A DNA stretch of 64,000 nt from JAFGNB01 sp050304135 (GCA_050304135.1 JBNLDC010000018.1:62001-126000), one strand, 5' to 3'. Shown: positions 36,216 through 45,870, numbered from the stretch's first letter. The notes: generated by a model not told the origin, from the letters alone. Made by a program: numbers and translations.

Positions 36216-37265
36216 TCATTTCCCCACCATGTGCGGAATCGACTCCGTAAACGGCGGGCGTGCAATACCATTCTCGGTAATGAACGCAGCAATCAGTTCC
36301 GCCGGGGTAACGTCAAAAGCAGGATTGAAAACCGGTACTCCTTCGGGAGCAGTCCTTTTACCGAATCCGCAGGTAATTTCCTCTTCTCCCCGTTCCTCGA
36401 TTGGAATTGCTCTGCCGGCGGCAAGCTGCAGATCAAACGTTGAAGAAGGTGCGGCAACATAGAACGGGATATTGTGTGCTCTGGCAAGCAGTGCCACACC
36501 GTAGGTTCCTATTTTATTGGCGGTATCCCCATTGGCCGTAATTCGATCAGCCCCAACAATGACCGCTCCCACTTTTCCGCGCGCCATCACCGTTGCCGCC
36601 ATATTATCGCAGATAAGGGTGACCGGTATTCCCGCCTTCTGCAGTTCAAACGCGGTGATCCGCGCTCCCTGCAGCAGCGGCCGGGTCTCATCAGCGTAAA
36701 CGGAAAACAGTTTACCCTGCTCTGCGGCGATATAGACCGGTGCGAGGGCGGTACCGTATTCAGCGGTGGCAAGCCCTCCGGCATTACAGTGCGTGAGGAT
36801 CGCATCAACCCCTTCGAGCAGTTTCGCACCGTGCTCCCCTATCGCGCGTCCCATCGCACGATCCTCTTCGAGGATGGTGATCGCCTCTGCAAGAAGCCCT
36901 TTTTTAACCGATGCGACATCACCGGAAGCGGCAAGCTCGCGTGCCGTACCCTTCATCCGGTTGACGGCCCATGCAAGGTTCACCGCCGTAGGGCGGGAAC
37001 TGTCGAGGTAGTCGCCGTTTTTCTCCAGCAGAGCCAGAAGATCGGTACAGCTTCCCTGTTCGGGAACATCCCGGACAGCGATATAGCACCCGAAGGCCCC
37101 CGCGATACCGATTGCCGGAGCCCCGCGAACCTTGAGAATTTTAATTGCATGATACATGGCCTCTACCGTATCGATCCGTTCATATACCAGCTCCGTCGGT
37201 AAACGGGTCTGATCAATAATCGTTACCCCTCCGTCAACCCAGTCGATTGTTTTCAACCGTTCCAT
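36216..37265 (-). CDS. mtnA: Methylthioribose-1-phosphate isomerase
   Basis: Methionine-salvage enzyme converting 5-methylthioribose 1-phosphate to 5-methylthioribulose 1-phosphate; 349 residues. The catalytic pair falls at Cys160 (THCNAGGLAT) and Asp240 (VGADRI), the same numbers as in B. subtilis MtnA. Family landmarks: KVRGAPAIGIAGAFG, RPTAVNLAWAVNRM, ADETRPLLQGARITAFEL, and ANGDTANKIGTYG. Related eIF-2B-like proteins share the fold, but the Cys/Asp pair supports MtnA. No other salvage gene (mtnK, mtnB, mtnP) is adjacent. Confidence 0.93.
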   Translation of the reverse strand: MERLKTIDWVDGGVTIIDQTRLPTELVYERIDTVEAMYHAIKILKVRGAPAIGIAGAFGCYIAVRDVPEQGSCTDLLALLEKNGDYLDSSRPTAVNLAWAVNRMKGTARELAASGDVASVKKGLLAEAITILEEDRAMGRAIGEHGAKLLEGVDAILTHCNAGGLATAEYGTALAPVYIAAEQGKLFSVYADETRPLLQGARITAFELQKAGIPVTLICDNMAATVMARGKVGAVIVGADRITANGDTANKIGTYGVALLARAHNIPFYVAAPSSTFDLQLAAGRAIPIEERGEEEITCGFGKRTAPEGVPVFNPAFDVTPAELIAAFITENGIARPPFTESIPHMVGK

Positions 37266-37314
37266 CTGTTCTCCTTGCAGTTCATCTTCTCCACCGATAT
37301 TCCCTGTTCCCGCA

Positions 37315-37334
37315 GGGCGTTCAATTGAACGCCC
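37315..37334. repeat. Perfect 20-bp palindrome
   Basis: GGGCGTTCAA directly followed by TTGAACGCCC. It sits in the 270-bp gap between mtnA and the EF-G paralogue gene. A second, imperfect hairpin (CTCTC/GAGAG region near 37440-37460) lies 110 bp further on. Both look like REP-type dispersed palindromes. Confidence 0.8.
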
Positions 37335-37537
37335 CTACTGGATAATACTCAAATGTCCGTTTGTATAAATTTTTTAGTCCCGGCAAACCATCCACCGGAA
37401 ATGCCATTCACCGTGACCGGAAGCCTGCTATTCACTCCCCCTCTCTCCACGGGAGAGGATGCAGGGGAGCGGTAAAATTACGAACCCCCCGATACACCGG
37501 TACCGGAGGGTTGAAACTGACCACCTGTTACAGCGAC

Positions 37538-39625
37538 TCAGGCTTCCTGCTCAATTTCCTGTTTGTGCTTTTCAATAATCTTCTTTGTCTGTTCGCTCGG
37601 CACCTGCTCGTAATGGGAAAAAACCTTGGTGTAAAATCCCCGCCCTTGTGTAAGCGCCCGCAGTGACGTCGAGTACGTCATCACCTCGACCTCGGGTACC
37701 TTTGCTGAAATAACCTGGTATTTCCCGTTCGGATTCATCCCGCCGATTTTTCCACGACGAGAAGACATATCCCCCATGATATCACCGGTGTACTCTTCCG
37801 GTACGGTGATCTGCATATCCACCACCGGTTCCAGAAGAATGGGGTTCGACATTTCGAACGCTTTTTTGAATACCTCACGACCGGCAATCTGGAATGCGAT
37901 GTCCTTTGAATCAACCGGATGTGTTTTTCCGTCTACCAGCGTTACCTTCACGTCAACAATCGGGTAGCCGGCAATGATACCTTCAGTCAGTTTGGATTGA
38001 ACACCTTTATCCACACTCGGACGCAGTGATTGATCAATTACCCCACCCACGATTTTGTCGATAAATTCATACCCGGTGCCGCGCGGCTGCGGTTCAAGAT
38101 CAATAAACACCCGTGCATACTGACCGGCGCCGCCACTCTGTTTTTTATGCGTGTACTCGACATACTTGGCGGATTTGGTGATAGTTTCACGGTAGGAGAT
38201 CTTCGGTTGTTTACGGTCAACCTCAACCTTGAACCGGGTCCGAAGGTTCTCCAGAAGTACTTCGATCTGAATATCACCCATTGCCGAAAGTATCGACTGA
38301 TGAATATCCGGATGAAATTTATAGGTAAAACTGTTGTCTTCCTCGTGCAGTTTATTTAATCCGGTACTGATTTTATCCTCGTCGCCTTTATCCTTTGCCG
38401 AGATGGCGATGGAAACCAGCGGATCAGACAAAGGCACTGGAGGCACCCGGTGGCTGGTTCCCTTATCCGCAAGTGTATCGTTGGTATGGGTATCCTTGAG
38501 CTTCAGCAGTCCGCCGATATCTCCGGTTCCGATCTCGCCGGTATCGGTTCGTTCTTTACCTCTGAGAAAATACATGCTGCCGACACGTTCAGCCGACCCT
38601 CTGGAGGAATTGACCATATCGGTACCGGTTTTCAATTTGCCTGAAAACACCCGTACGATATTTATTTCACCAAGGTGTTCTTCTGACGTGGTTTTGAAAA
38701 CAAATGCCGTTGCCGGCGCGCTTTCCGAACAGGCGAACGGTTTTTCTTCGTCGCCGTCCAGAACGGTAATTTCATCACGACTGGCCGCCGACGGACAGAG
38801 ATTGACAATTTTCGTCAGGAGCTGATCAACCCCCATATTGTGTACAGCACAGCCGGAGACCACCGGAAAAATAGCTCCGTTAAGAACACCGGTCTTGAGC
38901 CCCTTGCGGATCTCTTCGTCGGTCAGAGCACCATTTTCAAAATAGACATTCATCAGGTCTTCTTCGGTTTCCGCAACCGACTCCATGAGTGCCTGACGCA
39001 TTTCTTCAACCTGATCGTTCATTTCGGCGGGAATGTCGATTTTTTTACCGATACCATCGCCGTCGCGGGTATACTCGAACGCCTCTTTGCTGACGAGATC
39101 AATCACCCCTTTGAAAGCTGCCCCCTTGCCGATCGGAATTACCAGCGGGGCGACCGCGGTTCCGAAGCTGCTTTTAAGGGACTCGAGTGTTTTACTGAAA
39201 TCGGCGTTCTCTTTGTCGCATCCATTGACATAAAACACTCTTGAAACCTTGACACTGTCCATAAACGTCGCAACGATTTCGGTTCCCACTTGAACGCCGT
39301 CGGCGGCATCGATCAGCACCACGGCAGTTTCGACCACATGCAGTGCTGCACGGGCGTCGCCCAGAAAATCGAGAAACCCGGAGGTGTCGAGAATATTGAT
39401 CTTCGTATCTTTCCATTCGCAGAACCCTGCATGCATGGAAATTGTCATTTTCCGTTCTTTTTCGTCGGCCCGCGCATCGAAGATACTGGTGCCGTTGTCA
39501 ACCTTCCCGAGCTTTGTGGTAGCTTTTGCGGTAAAACAGACGTTTTCCAGCAGCGTTGTTTTTCCAACCCCGCCATGGGAAATAAAACAGACATTGCGAA
39601 TGGAACCGGCCTGATATGTCTTCAT
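37538..39625 (-). CDS. Elongation factor G-like protein (EF-G paralogue)
   Basis: A 695-residue translational GTPase. I chose the ATG at 39625, which has GGAGG 4-5 nt upstream. G1 is SHGGVGKTT (16-24); switch-I Thr is in RKMTISM near 61. G3 reads DTSGF (80-84) where EF-G has DTPGH, so the catalytic His is Phe. G4 reads NGCD (134-137) instead of NKxD. Domains II to V are all present (the SGGAGQYARVFIDLEP domain-IV segment and MGDMSSRRGKIGGM in domain V). These changes place it with EF-G2-type paralogues and not canonical FusA. Its role may be in ribosome rescue or regulation. The gene is downstream of a tRNA-Ala-terminator block on the same strand. Confidence 0.9.
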   Translation of the reverse strand: MKTYQAGSIRNVCFISHGGVGKTTLLENVCFTAKATTKLGKVDNGTSIFDARADEKERKMTISMHAGFCEWKDTKINILDTSGFLDFLGDARAALHVVETAVVLIDAADGVQVGTEIVATFMDSVKVSRVFYVNGCDKENADFSKTLESLKSSFGTAVAPLVIPIGKGAAFKGVIDLVSKEAFEYTRDGDGIGKKIDIPAEMNDQVEEMRQALMESVAETEEDLMNVYFENGALTDEEIRKGLKTGVLNGAIFPVVSGCAVHNMGVDQLLTKIVNLCPSAASRDEITVLDGDEEKPFACSESAPATAFVFKTTSEEHLGEINIVRVFSGKLKTGTDMVNSSRGSAERVGSMYFLRGKERTDTGEIGTGDIGGLLKLKDTHTNDTLADKGTSHRVPPVPLSDPLVSIAISAKDKGDEDKISTGLNKLHEEDNSFTYKFHPDIHQSILSAMGDIQIEVLLENLRTRFKVEVDRKQPKISYRETITKSAKYVEYTHKKQSGGAGQYARVFIDLEPQPRGTGYEFIDKIVGGVIDQSLRPSVDKGVQSKLTEGIIAGYPIVDVKVTLVDGKTHPVDSKDIAFQIAGREVFKKAFEMSNPILLEPVVDMQITVPEEYTGDIMGDMSSRRGKIGGMNPNGKYQVISAKVPEVEVMTYSTSLRALTQGRGFYTKVFSHYEQVPSEQTKKIIEKHKQEIEQEA

Positions 39626-39882
39626 ATATCCTCCGAAAAGTAGCAAATGTATCTCACGGGAAAGGCTTACCGAGAAGGAAAACTCAATTCGTCTCTGTAA
39701 ATCCTTTAAACGTTTGAATTACCGTTGAGACGGGAATAAAGTAATATATTTATCGTGCACTGGACATGCAACAGGCAGATTAAACGCATCAGGGATCACC
39801 GGTCCGGAACGCCGGAGGTTACAGCAGGGAGTTCACTCGAACGCCCTTACGAATATGCTCCCGATTGAGGAGAAAATAAAAA
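39626..39882. other. Region between the EF-G paralogue and the tRNA-Ala terminator
   Basis: About 255 bp with no open frame of note. It should contain the promoter of the EF-G paralogue gene on the minus strand, but no good -35/-10 pair stood out. An AT-rich segment lies near 39735-39755. Confidence 0.35.
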
Positions 39883-39922
39883 ATCCTCCATTTTTGCTAT
39901 TTTAAAGCAGAAAATGAAGGAT
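39883..39922 (-). terminator. Terminator of the tRNA-Ala gene (bidirectional)
   Basis: ATCCTCCATTTT (39883-39894) pairs with AAAATGAAGGAT (39911-39922) with one wobble, a 12-bp stem. It is flanked by T-rich tracts on both strands (T8 at 39922-39929 on plus; A7 before 39883). It starts just after the tRNA 3' end. Confidence 0.85.
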
Positions 39923-39928
39923 TTTTTT

Positions 39929-40001
39929 TGGAGCAGAGGGGGTTCGAACCCCTGACCCTCAGACTGCCAGCCTGATGCTCTCCCAACTGAGCTACAGCCC
40001 C
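39929..40001 (-). tRNA. tRNA-Ala (anticodon GGC)
   Basis: A 73-nt cloverleaf on the minus strand beginning GGGGCTG. The D arm GCTCAGTTGGGAGAGC, anticodon loop CTGGCAG with anticodon GGC, and T loop TTCGAAC with stem AGGGG/CCCCT are all present. Acceptor pairing gives G3:U70, the alanine identity pair, and discriminator A73. Position 6-67 is a T-T mismatch. CCA is not encoded: A-run follows A73. Confidence 0.97.
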
Positions 40002-40014
40002 TTGAAGTTGATAC

Positions 40015-40044
40015 AAATTACTACAATTGACCCTGTTCAGTCAA
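40015..40044 (-). promoter_or_regulatory. Candidate promoter of tRNA-Ala
   Basis: On the minus strand TTGACT (40044-40039), an 18-bp gap, then TAATTT (40020-40015). The tRNA 5' end follows 13 nt after the -10. The match is moderate. Confidence 0.4.
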
Positions 40045-40139
40045 TAAATTTTACTCAGTATCTCATCTGATTGGCCGGATTTCAACAAAATCGTTACTGG
40101 AGACTCTCGAAATACGGCATTACCCTGCAGTCCGGGAAC

Positions 40140-41858
40140 CTATTTGGCACCTTTTTTTCTGTTTATCCTCGCCCACTCATCCCGCAAACCGACCGTCCGG
40201 TTAAACACCGGCATTTCAGGCGTCGACGTTGTATCAATGCAATAATAGCCGAGTCGTTCAAACTGCACTACGGTTCCGATGGAGCATTCCGCGAGTGCCG
40301 GCTCGATTTTGCACCCCTTGAGTACCTCAAGTGAGTCAGGGTTGAGGTTCGCCAGAAAATTTCCGTCAGGTGCATCATCAGGGTTTTCTTTGGTAAAGAG
40401 GTGGCTGTAGAGCCGTACCTCGCCGTCTTTTGCATGGGCGGCACTCACCCAGTGGATAGTCGCCTTGGGAGAACGGCCGTCAGGTGCGCTCCCACCCTTT
40501 GTCTGCGGATCGTAGGTGCAGTGCAGGACGGTTACCGCTCCTGTTTCCGGATCTTTCTCCACACCGGTGCAGGTGATGAAATACGCATACCGCAACCGAA
40601 CTTCCCTTCCGGGAGCAAGCCGGAAAAACTTTTTAGGCGGGTCCTCCATAAAATCGGACGCCTCAATAAACAGCGTTTTGGAAAACGGCAGTTTTCTGCT
40701 GCCTGCCGACGGATCTTCGGGATTGTTGATCGCTTCAACCTCTTCGACCAGATCGTCGGGATAGTTATCGATGATAACCCTGATGGGTGACTGAACCGCC
40801 ATAAACCTGACCGCCCGTTTGTTGAGATCCTCACGGAGGCAATGTTCCAGCAGCGCGAAATCAACGGTACTGTCACGTTTCGCCACGCCGATCCGTTCAC
40901 AGAAGTTGCGGATTGCTTCGGGGGTATAGCCACGGCGGCGCATTCCACCCAGGGTCGGCATACGGGGGTCATCCCAGCCGTCAACATATCCGCCTTTTAC
41001 CATCTGCAGCAGTTTGCGCTTGCTCATTACCGTATACGTCAGGTTGAGACGGGCAAATTCGATCTGCTGCGGGTGATGAATACCCAGCTGATCAATGAAC
41101 CAGTCGTACAGCGGGCGGTGATCCTCAAACTCAAGAGAACAGAGTGAATGAGTCACCCCTTCAATCGAATCTTCAAGACCGTGTGCCCAGTCGTACATGG
41201 GATACACATTCCAGGTGGAGCCGCTGCGGTGATGCGGTACCTTCAGGATACGATACATCACCGGATCACGCATATTCATGTTCGGGTGCGCCATGTCGAT
41301 TTTCGCCCGCAGCACGTGTGAACCGTCGGAAAATTCACCCGCCTGCATCCTGGTGAAGAGATCGAGATTCTCCTCGACACTACGGTTACGAAACGGGCTC
41401 TCTTTCCCCGGCTGTTTCAATGTCCCACGGTACTCCCTTATCTGATCAGCATTCAGATCATCAACATACGCCTTGCCGTCCTTGATGAGCTTGACAGCCC
41501 ATTCATACATTTTAGGGAAGTAATCGGAAGCATAATAAAGATGCTCGCCCCAGTCGAATCCGAGCCACTTGACATCCCGCTGAATGGAGGCAACGTACTC
41601 CTCTTCTTCTTTGCTCGGATTGGTGTCGTCGTACCGGAGATGACATTCCCCCCCGAACTCCCGCGCCATTCCGAAGTCGATACAGATCGCCTTCGCATGA
41701 CCGATATGCAGATAACCGTTCGGTTCCGGTGGAAAACGGGTAACCACCTTCCCGCCGAACCTTCCGGTCCGGTTGTGTTCAATAACGATTTCTTTGATAA
41801 AATTCGCGACCTGCGCCGGGGCTTCCGCTCCGTTGGTGTCGCGTGGCTGCGTCTCCAT
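40140..41858 (-). CDS. glnS: Glutaminyl-tRNA synthetase
   Basis: Class I synthetase charging tRNA-Gln directly, 572 residues, close to the E. coli length. HIGH signature in PPEPNGYLHIGHAKAI; KMSKS loop as VMSKRKLLQ. Family landmarks: LRYDDTNPSKEEEEYV, YPMYDWAHGLEDSIEGVTHSLCSLEFEDHRPLYDW, and RFMAVQSPIRVIIDNYP in the anticodon-binding domain. It lies 40 bp downstream of gltX on the same strand, so both are probably cotranscribed. GlnS means the organism need not use the GatCAB transamidation route for Gln-tRNA, and the neighbouring GltX is expected to be discriminating. Confidence 0.96.
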   Translation of the reverse strand: METQPRDTNGAEAPAQVANFIKEIVIEHNRTGRFGGKVVTRFPPEPNGYLHIGHAKAICIDFGMAREFGGECHLRYDDTNPSKEEEEYVASIQRDVKWLGFDWGEHLYYASDYFPKMYEWAVKLIKDGKAYVDDLNADQIREYRGTLKQPGKESPFRNRSVEENLDLFTRMQAGEFSDGSHVLRAKIDMAHPNMNMRDPVMYRILKVPHHRSGSTWNVYPMYDWAHGLEDSIEGVTHSLCSLEFEDHRPLYDWFIDQLGIHHPQQIEFARLNLTYTVMSKRKLLQMVKGGYVDGWDDPRMPTLGGMRRRGYTPEAIRNFCERIGVAKRDSTVDFALLEHCLREDLNKRAVRFMAVQSPIRVIIDNYPDDLVEEVEAINNPEDPSAGSRKLPFSKTLFIEASDFMEDPPKKFFRLAPGREVRLRYAYFITCTGVEKDPETGAVTVLHCTYDPQTKGGSAPDGRSPKATIHWVSAAHAKDGEVRLYSHLFTKENPDDAPDGNFLANLNPDSLEVLKGCKIEPALAECSIGTVVQFERLGYYCIDTTSTPEMPVFNRTVGLRDEWARINRKKGAK

Positions 41859-41898
41859 GAGTTCCTCACAAGGGTGAAAGGTGGTATTCCCAGTCCCG

Positions 41899-43359
41899 CT
41901 ATTTATTTTCGATATAGGTTACGGCAGTGCTTATTCTTTGGAGAACCCGCTCCTTCCCCACCAGTTCGAGCAACTCGAACAGGCCGGGGCCGAAACTTAC
42001 CCCGCTTACCGCCAGTCGGACCGGATGAATCAGCTTTCCGGTAGAAATGCCGAGCGATTCAGCGGTATTTCTGAAAACAGTTTCCAGATCCTCTCTGGTA
42101 AATTTCTCAACTGCTTCAATCGCCTGTTGCAGTTGCCGCAGCAGATCGGCACTTTCGACGGTAAAGTGTTTGCGGTCCGCCTTCTCATCGTACGTATCCG
42201 GATCGGCAAAAAAGTATCGGGCCCCATTGGCAAGATCGGTAAGCCGTTTTGAACGCTCCCGCAGCAGGCCAATCACCTGTTCAAGATACGGAGTATCAGT
42301 GAATCCGGCGTCAATGATGCCACCTTCGACAAGGAGCGGCAACAGCTCTCCGGCAAGAACCGGTATCGGACACTCCGCCATATACAGGCCATTCATCCAC
42401 TCAAGTTTCTGTTCGTCGAATACTGCCGCTTTGGGTGAAACCTTTTCGAGTACGAAGGCTTCGGCAAGTTCTTCTCCACTCATTTTCTCCCGGTCGTCTC
42501 CGGGATTCCACCCGAGCAGCGCCAGAAAATTGAACAACCCTTCCGGAAGATACCCTGCCCGTTTGTAATCCATCACCGAAGCGGCACCCTTGCGTTTGGA
42601 TAATTTCCCGCCGGTAGACGAGAGTATCACCGGGAGATGCGCTATCTGCGGTGGTTCCCAACCGAATGCCTCGTATAGAAGGATATGGCGCGGTGTTGAG
42701 GCAATCCACTCATCACCGCGAAGCACGTGACTGATCTTCATCAGGTGATCATCCACCACATTGGCAAGATGATACGTGGGATACCCGTCGGTCTTGAGCA
42801 GAACGAAGTCATCGAGGACATCGCTCTGATATTCAATGTTCCCGCGGATAAGATCACTAAAGGATATTGAACGCCCCTCCGGCATTTTAAACCTGATAAC
42901 GGAGGGCTCGCCCGCCGCTAGTTTCGCCGCCACCTCTTCGTTTGAGAGTGCGAGGCAGTGACGGTCGTAGCCGATCTTCGCTTTTGCCTTCTCCTGCTCT
43001 GCGCGAATTGAGGCGAGCCGCTCGGAAGTGCAGAAACAGCGGTAGGCATTCCCGCTGCCAATCAGCTTCTCCGCATACTCTTTATACAAGTTGAGTCGTT
43101 CGGACTGCACATACGGTCCGTAGTCGCCTTCTTTTTCCGGCCCCTCATCCCAGGTGATTCCCAACCATCGCAGACTCTCATAAATTTCATCGAGCGCATT
43201 TTCAACAAATCTGTTGCGATCCGTATCCTCAATACGTAAAATGAAGGTACCCTCATGGTGCCTGGCAAATAAACAGTTGAATAATGCGCTTCGCGCACCA
43301 CCCACATGGAGATAGCCGGTAGGCGATGGTGCAAAACGGACTCTGACAGTATTGGGCAT
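41899..43359 (-). CDS. gltX: Glutamyl-tRNA synthetase
   Basis: Class I synthetase charging tRNA-Glu, 486 residues from the ATG at 43359 (GGAG 8 nt upstream; the open frame starts at 43383). The HIGH-type signature is GYLHVGGARSAL, and the KMSKS loop is KLSKRKGA. Other landmarks are FILRIEDTDRNRF, NVVDDHLMKISHVLRGDEW and LALLGWNPGDDREKM. It lies immediately upstream of glnS. A separate GlnRS gene supports a discriminating enzyme that charges only tRNA-Glu. Confidence 0.96.
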   Translation of the reverse strand: MPNTVRVRFAPSPTGYLHVGGARSALFNCLFARHHEGTFILRIEDTDRNRFVENALDEIYESLRWLGITWDEGPEKEGDYGPYVQSERLNLYKEYAEKLIGSGNAYRCFCTSERLASIRAEQEKAKAKIGYDRHCLALSNEEVAAKLAAGEPSVIRFKMPEGRSISFSDLIRGNIEYQSDVLDDFVLLKTDGYPTYHLANVVDDHLMKISHVLRGDEWIASTPRHILLYEAFGWEPPQIAHLPVILSSTGGKLSKRKGAASVMDYKRAGYLPEGLFNFLALLGWNPGDDREKMSGEELAEAFVLEKVSPKAAVFDEQKLEWMNGLYMAECPIPVLAGELLPLLVEGGIIDAGFTDTPYLEQVIGLLRERSKRLTDLANGARYFFADPDTYDEKADRKHFTVESADLLRQLQQAIEAVEKFTREDLETVFRNTAESLGISTGKLIHPVRLAVSGVSFGPGLFELLELVGKERVLQRISTAVTYIENK

Positions 43360-43860
43360 TGTATAAACTCCGTGTGGTAGCAAAAAATAAAAAATGACGA
43401 TAGAAATATACGTTCAGATCGATACAAATATATAGGACTGATCAGCTGGATTAATGAAATTTATCGGGAATCGGGAAATGACATGCCTCTCTTCCCGCTG
43501 CAGTCCGGCAGATCTATAGTTCTTCCACGCCCGGGAGTTCATGTGTGATTCCGACATCAACAGAAAACCAACTGTTCCCGGAGGCTGCGACAGGCTGTAC
43601 CACCGGTAGCATACCGTCTGATGCAGTACTATTTCTCCTTGATGGAGGCAGACATTATTTTCCTATTTCTTTTTTAAACAGTGACATAACAATACAGCTG
43701 CCACCCGCTTTCAAAAAAGAAGCAGCAGTCGAACCGTCTGCCGGTGGAACAATACTATATTATCGGTTCGGTAATTGTGTTTCGGTCGTTTTATCCGGAC
43801 AGCAGCAAGACGCCATTATGAGAACTGAGGACCAATCCAATTCTGGGTACAGGAGTGACC
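43360..43860. other. Region upstream of the Ser/Thr kinase gene
   Basis: About 500 bp between divergent gltX and kinase genes. A GTG-initiated frame from 43545 stays open for 137 codons and runs 98 bp into the kinase gene in another frame. Its first 100 codons look faintly protein-like but match nothing I know. Otherwise no gene is seen. AGGAG before 43861 is the kinase ribosome-binding site. Confidence 0.35.
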
Positions 43861-45762
43861 ATGGGAGAATTTCCGGGTTACCTTTTTCAAAAAACATTAG
43901 GTCGCATGTTTTCCGGAAAAAAACCGGCGACCGACATCAATCGGATAGTGCAGACTGAACAGGATGCAATCGATATGACAAATTCCGAGTTGGAGACATC
44001 CGGCCTTCGAGAGAAAAAAACGGTAACCAATATGCCGGTGCTTCCCGACGGTTCACAGCCGGTACAGTTAGGTTCCGGGGTTATTACCGGAGTACTGGGA
44101 GAAGGCGGCTCCGCGGTCATTTACGAGATAAAAAACAACCAGCTCGGTCTGCAGCGTGCGGTAAAGCTGCTCAAACCACAGTATACCCGCGATACCTACA
44201 ACCGTTTTCTGCGTGAATTCCGGATCAGCATTCAGCTCTCACACCCCAATCTCGCCGTAGTGCACACAATAGGACAGTGGAACAAACTACCGTTCATCGA
44301 GATGGAAAAAGTTACCGGATTCACCCTCTCGGAAATTGTTTCCCAGTTCGGCCCCCTGCCCACCGGACTGGTTACCGCCATCGGAATAATCCTCTGTAAG
44401 TCACTCGAATACCTTCATACCTGTACTTACGAGATCGACAAAAAACGGCACAAAGGCCTTCTGCACCTCGACCTCAAACCGTCTAACGTGCTGCTTTCCG
44501 ATTCCGGTGTTCTGAAAATCATGGACTTCGGCCTGTCGACCCCCTCCGAAGACGTACAGGACGGCGACTACCCGAAAGCGGGAATCGGTTCGCCGCAGTA
44601 TATCGCTCCGGAACTGCTTCTGGGCGAGGCGCTACCCGATGTCCGCAGCGACATTTACTCACTCGGCTGCATCCTCTACGAATTGCTCTCCGGCGTAAAA
44701 ACATTCCCGGGCCCGGAAGAGGATGCGGTTCTCCAGTTGCGCCAGACCAACACATTCGTCTCGCTCAAAAAGCTGACCCGCACGATTCCGGCGGAACTGT
44801 TGAAACTGATCGAAGAGTGCCTGAGTCTCCGGAAAGACGGACGCCCCCTTAACATTGAAACAATCCGCAGGGATCTTGAGACCATTCATCAGTCGGTTAC
44901 CCGTCTGACGCCGGAAAACACGATTCAACTGTATGTAACACAGCGCAGAGCAAACGCACCCTTTACACTCCCCCGTCCGGTACACTCTTTACAGGCAGGT
45001 CTCCGTGTTGCCGGTATACTGCTGCTTATTTCCGGGGTGGTACTGGTTTCCGGTTACTATGCCCTGACCACCTATAAAGGGGACAAAGCTGCTGCGGTTA
45101 CCGTGAAGGCTGAACCGGAAACAGTCGAGGCATCGGAACCGTCTACCCCGACTCCGACACCGCCGAAGCAGGTCGGGCACACCCGAAACAACAGCGACGC
45201 GGGAAATGAAGAGACTGAGTTTTACGCCCCGGCAATCGATAACACGCAGTCTGCCCTCATGGATTCCGTGCGTCTTGCATGGTCGTCCAGAAAATTCGAT
45301 GTAATGATTGCACTGATTGAACGTCTGCCGCCCGAACTTGCACAATCGAAAGAGGTTCGTCTCTACCAGCTGCGGGCACTCGGACGCGGTGGCGAGGAAC
45401 TCGGAAAGCTGCTTGACCAGACTGAAGTTCCGGACGGTGAGTACTATTTCCATAAAGCACGTTATCTATTCGGGAATAAAAAGTACAAGGAAACCCTGGC
45501 GAACCTTGACAAGGCGGTATCACTCCCGTGTGAATTTCTTGACAAGAGGATCCTCGGACGCGAGGTGCAGCTCTACAAATCCCGTTCACTCACCGCGATA
45601 TTCAGAGCGAATCCGACCTCGGAAAATCTCAAGGCGGCACTGGACAGCTGGAATCTGCTGCTGAAGCTGGTTGCCGACAAACCCAACGGCATTCACGGTA
45701 AAGAGGCTCAGAAGGAGAAACAGAACCTGGTCGCCGAAGCCGAATGGCGGGGAATTTCCTGA
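43861..45762 (+). CDS. Membrane Ser/Thr protein kinase
   Basis: A Hanks-type kinase of 633 residues. I chose the ATG at 43861, with AGGAG 5 nt upstream. After about 75 residues of variable N terminus comes the kinase domain: glycine loop GVLGEGGSAV, Lys102 in AVKLL, catalytic Asp204 in HLDLKPSN (HLD where HRD is usual), Asp222 in DFG, and YIAPELL. A membrane helix at about 381-403 (LRVAGILLLISGVVLVSGYYALT) is followed by a Thr/Pro-rich linker. A C-terminal extracytoplasmic helical region has TPR-like units (YYFHKARYLFGNKKYKETLANLDKAV). There are no PASTA domains. The HLD replacement lacks the Arg used in activation-loop control, so it is probably constitutively active. Substrates unknown. Confidence 0.92.
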   Translation: MGEFPGYLFQKTLGRMFSGKKPATDINRIVQTEQDAIDMTNSELETSGLREKKTVTNMPVLPDGSQPVQLGSGVITGVLGEGGSAVIYEIKNNQLGLQRAVKLLKPQYTRDTYNRFLREFRISIQLSHPNLAVVHTIGQWNKLPFIEMEKVTGFTLSEIVSQFGPLPTGLVTAIGIILCKSLEYLHTCTYEIDKKRHKGLLHLDLKPSNVLLSDSGVLKIMDFGLSTPSEDVQDGDYPKAGIGSPQYIAPELLLGEALPDVRSDIYSLGCILYELLSGVKTFPGPEEDAVLQLRQTNTFVSLKKLTRTIPAELLKLIEECLSLRKDGRPLNIETIRRDLETIHQSVTRLTPENTIQLYVTQRRANAPFTLPRPVHSLQAGLRVAGILLLISGVVLVSGYYALTTYKGDKAAAVTVKAEPETVEASEPSTPTPTPPKQVGHTRNNSDAGNEETEFYAPAIDNTQSALMDSVRLAWSSRKFDVMIALIERLPPELAQSKEVRLYQLRALGRGGEELGKLLDQTEVPDGEYYFHKARYLFGNKKYKETLANLDKAVSLPCEFLDKRILGREVQLYKSRSLTAIFRANPTSENLKAALDSWNLLLKLVADKPNGIHGKEAQKEKQNLVAEAEWRGIS

Positions 45763-45870
45763 ACGGAAATCTCCGCTGCGTCCCCTATCTCTCCCTGCCG
45801 CTGAGCGGATGAAGCCGTCTGTGTTGAACTTGGACAGACCCTATGATAGTATGAATTCAGAATAGTGCAA

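Noticed and set aside
43545..43958. GTG-initiated 137-codon frame upstream of the kinase
   Set aside because: It overlaps the kinase gene by 98 bp in another frame, has no ribosome-binding site, and matches no family I know. The first 100 codons look only faintly protein-like.
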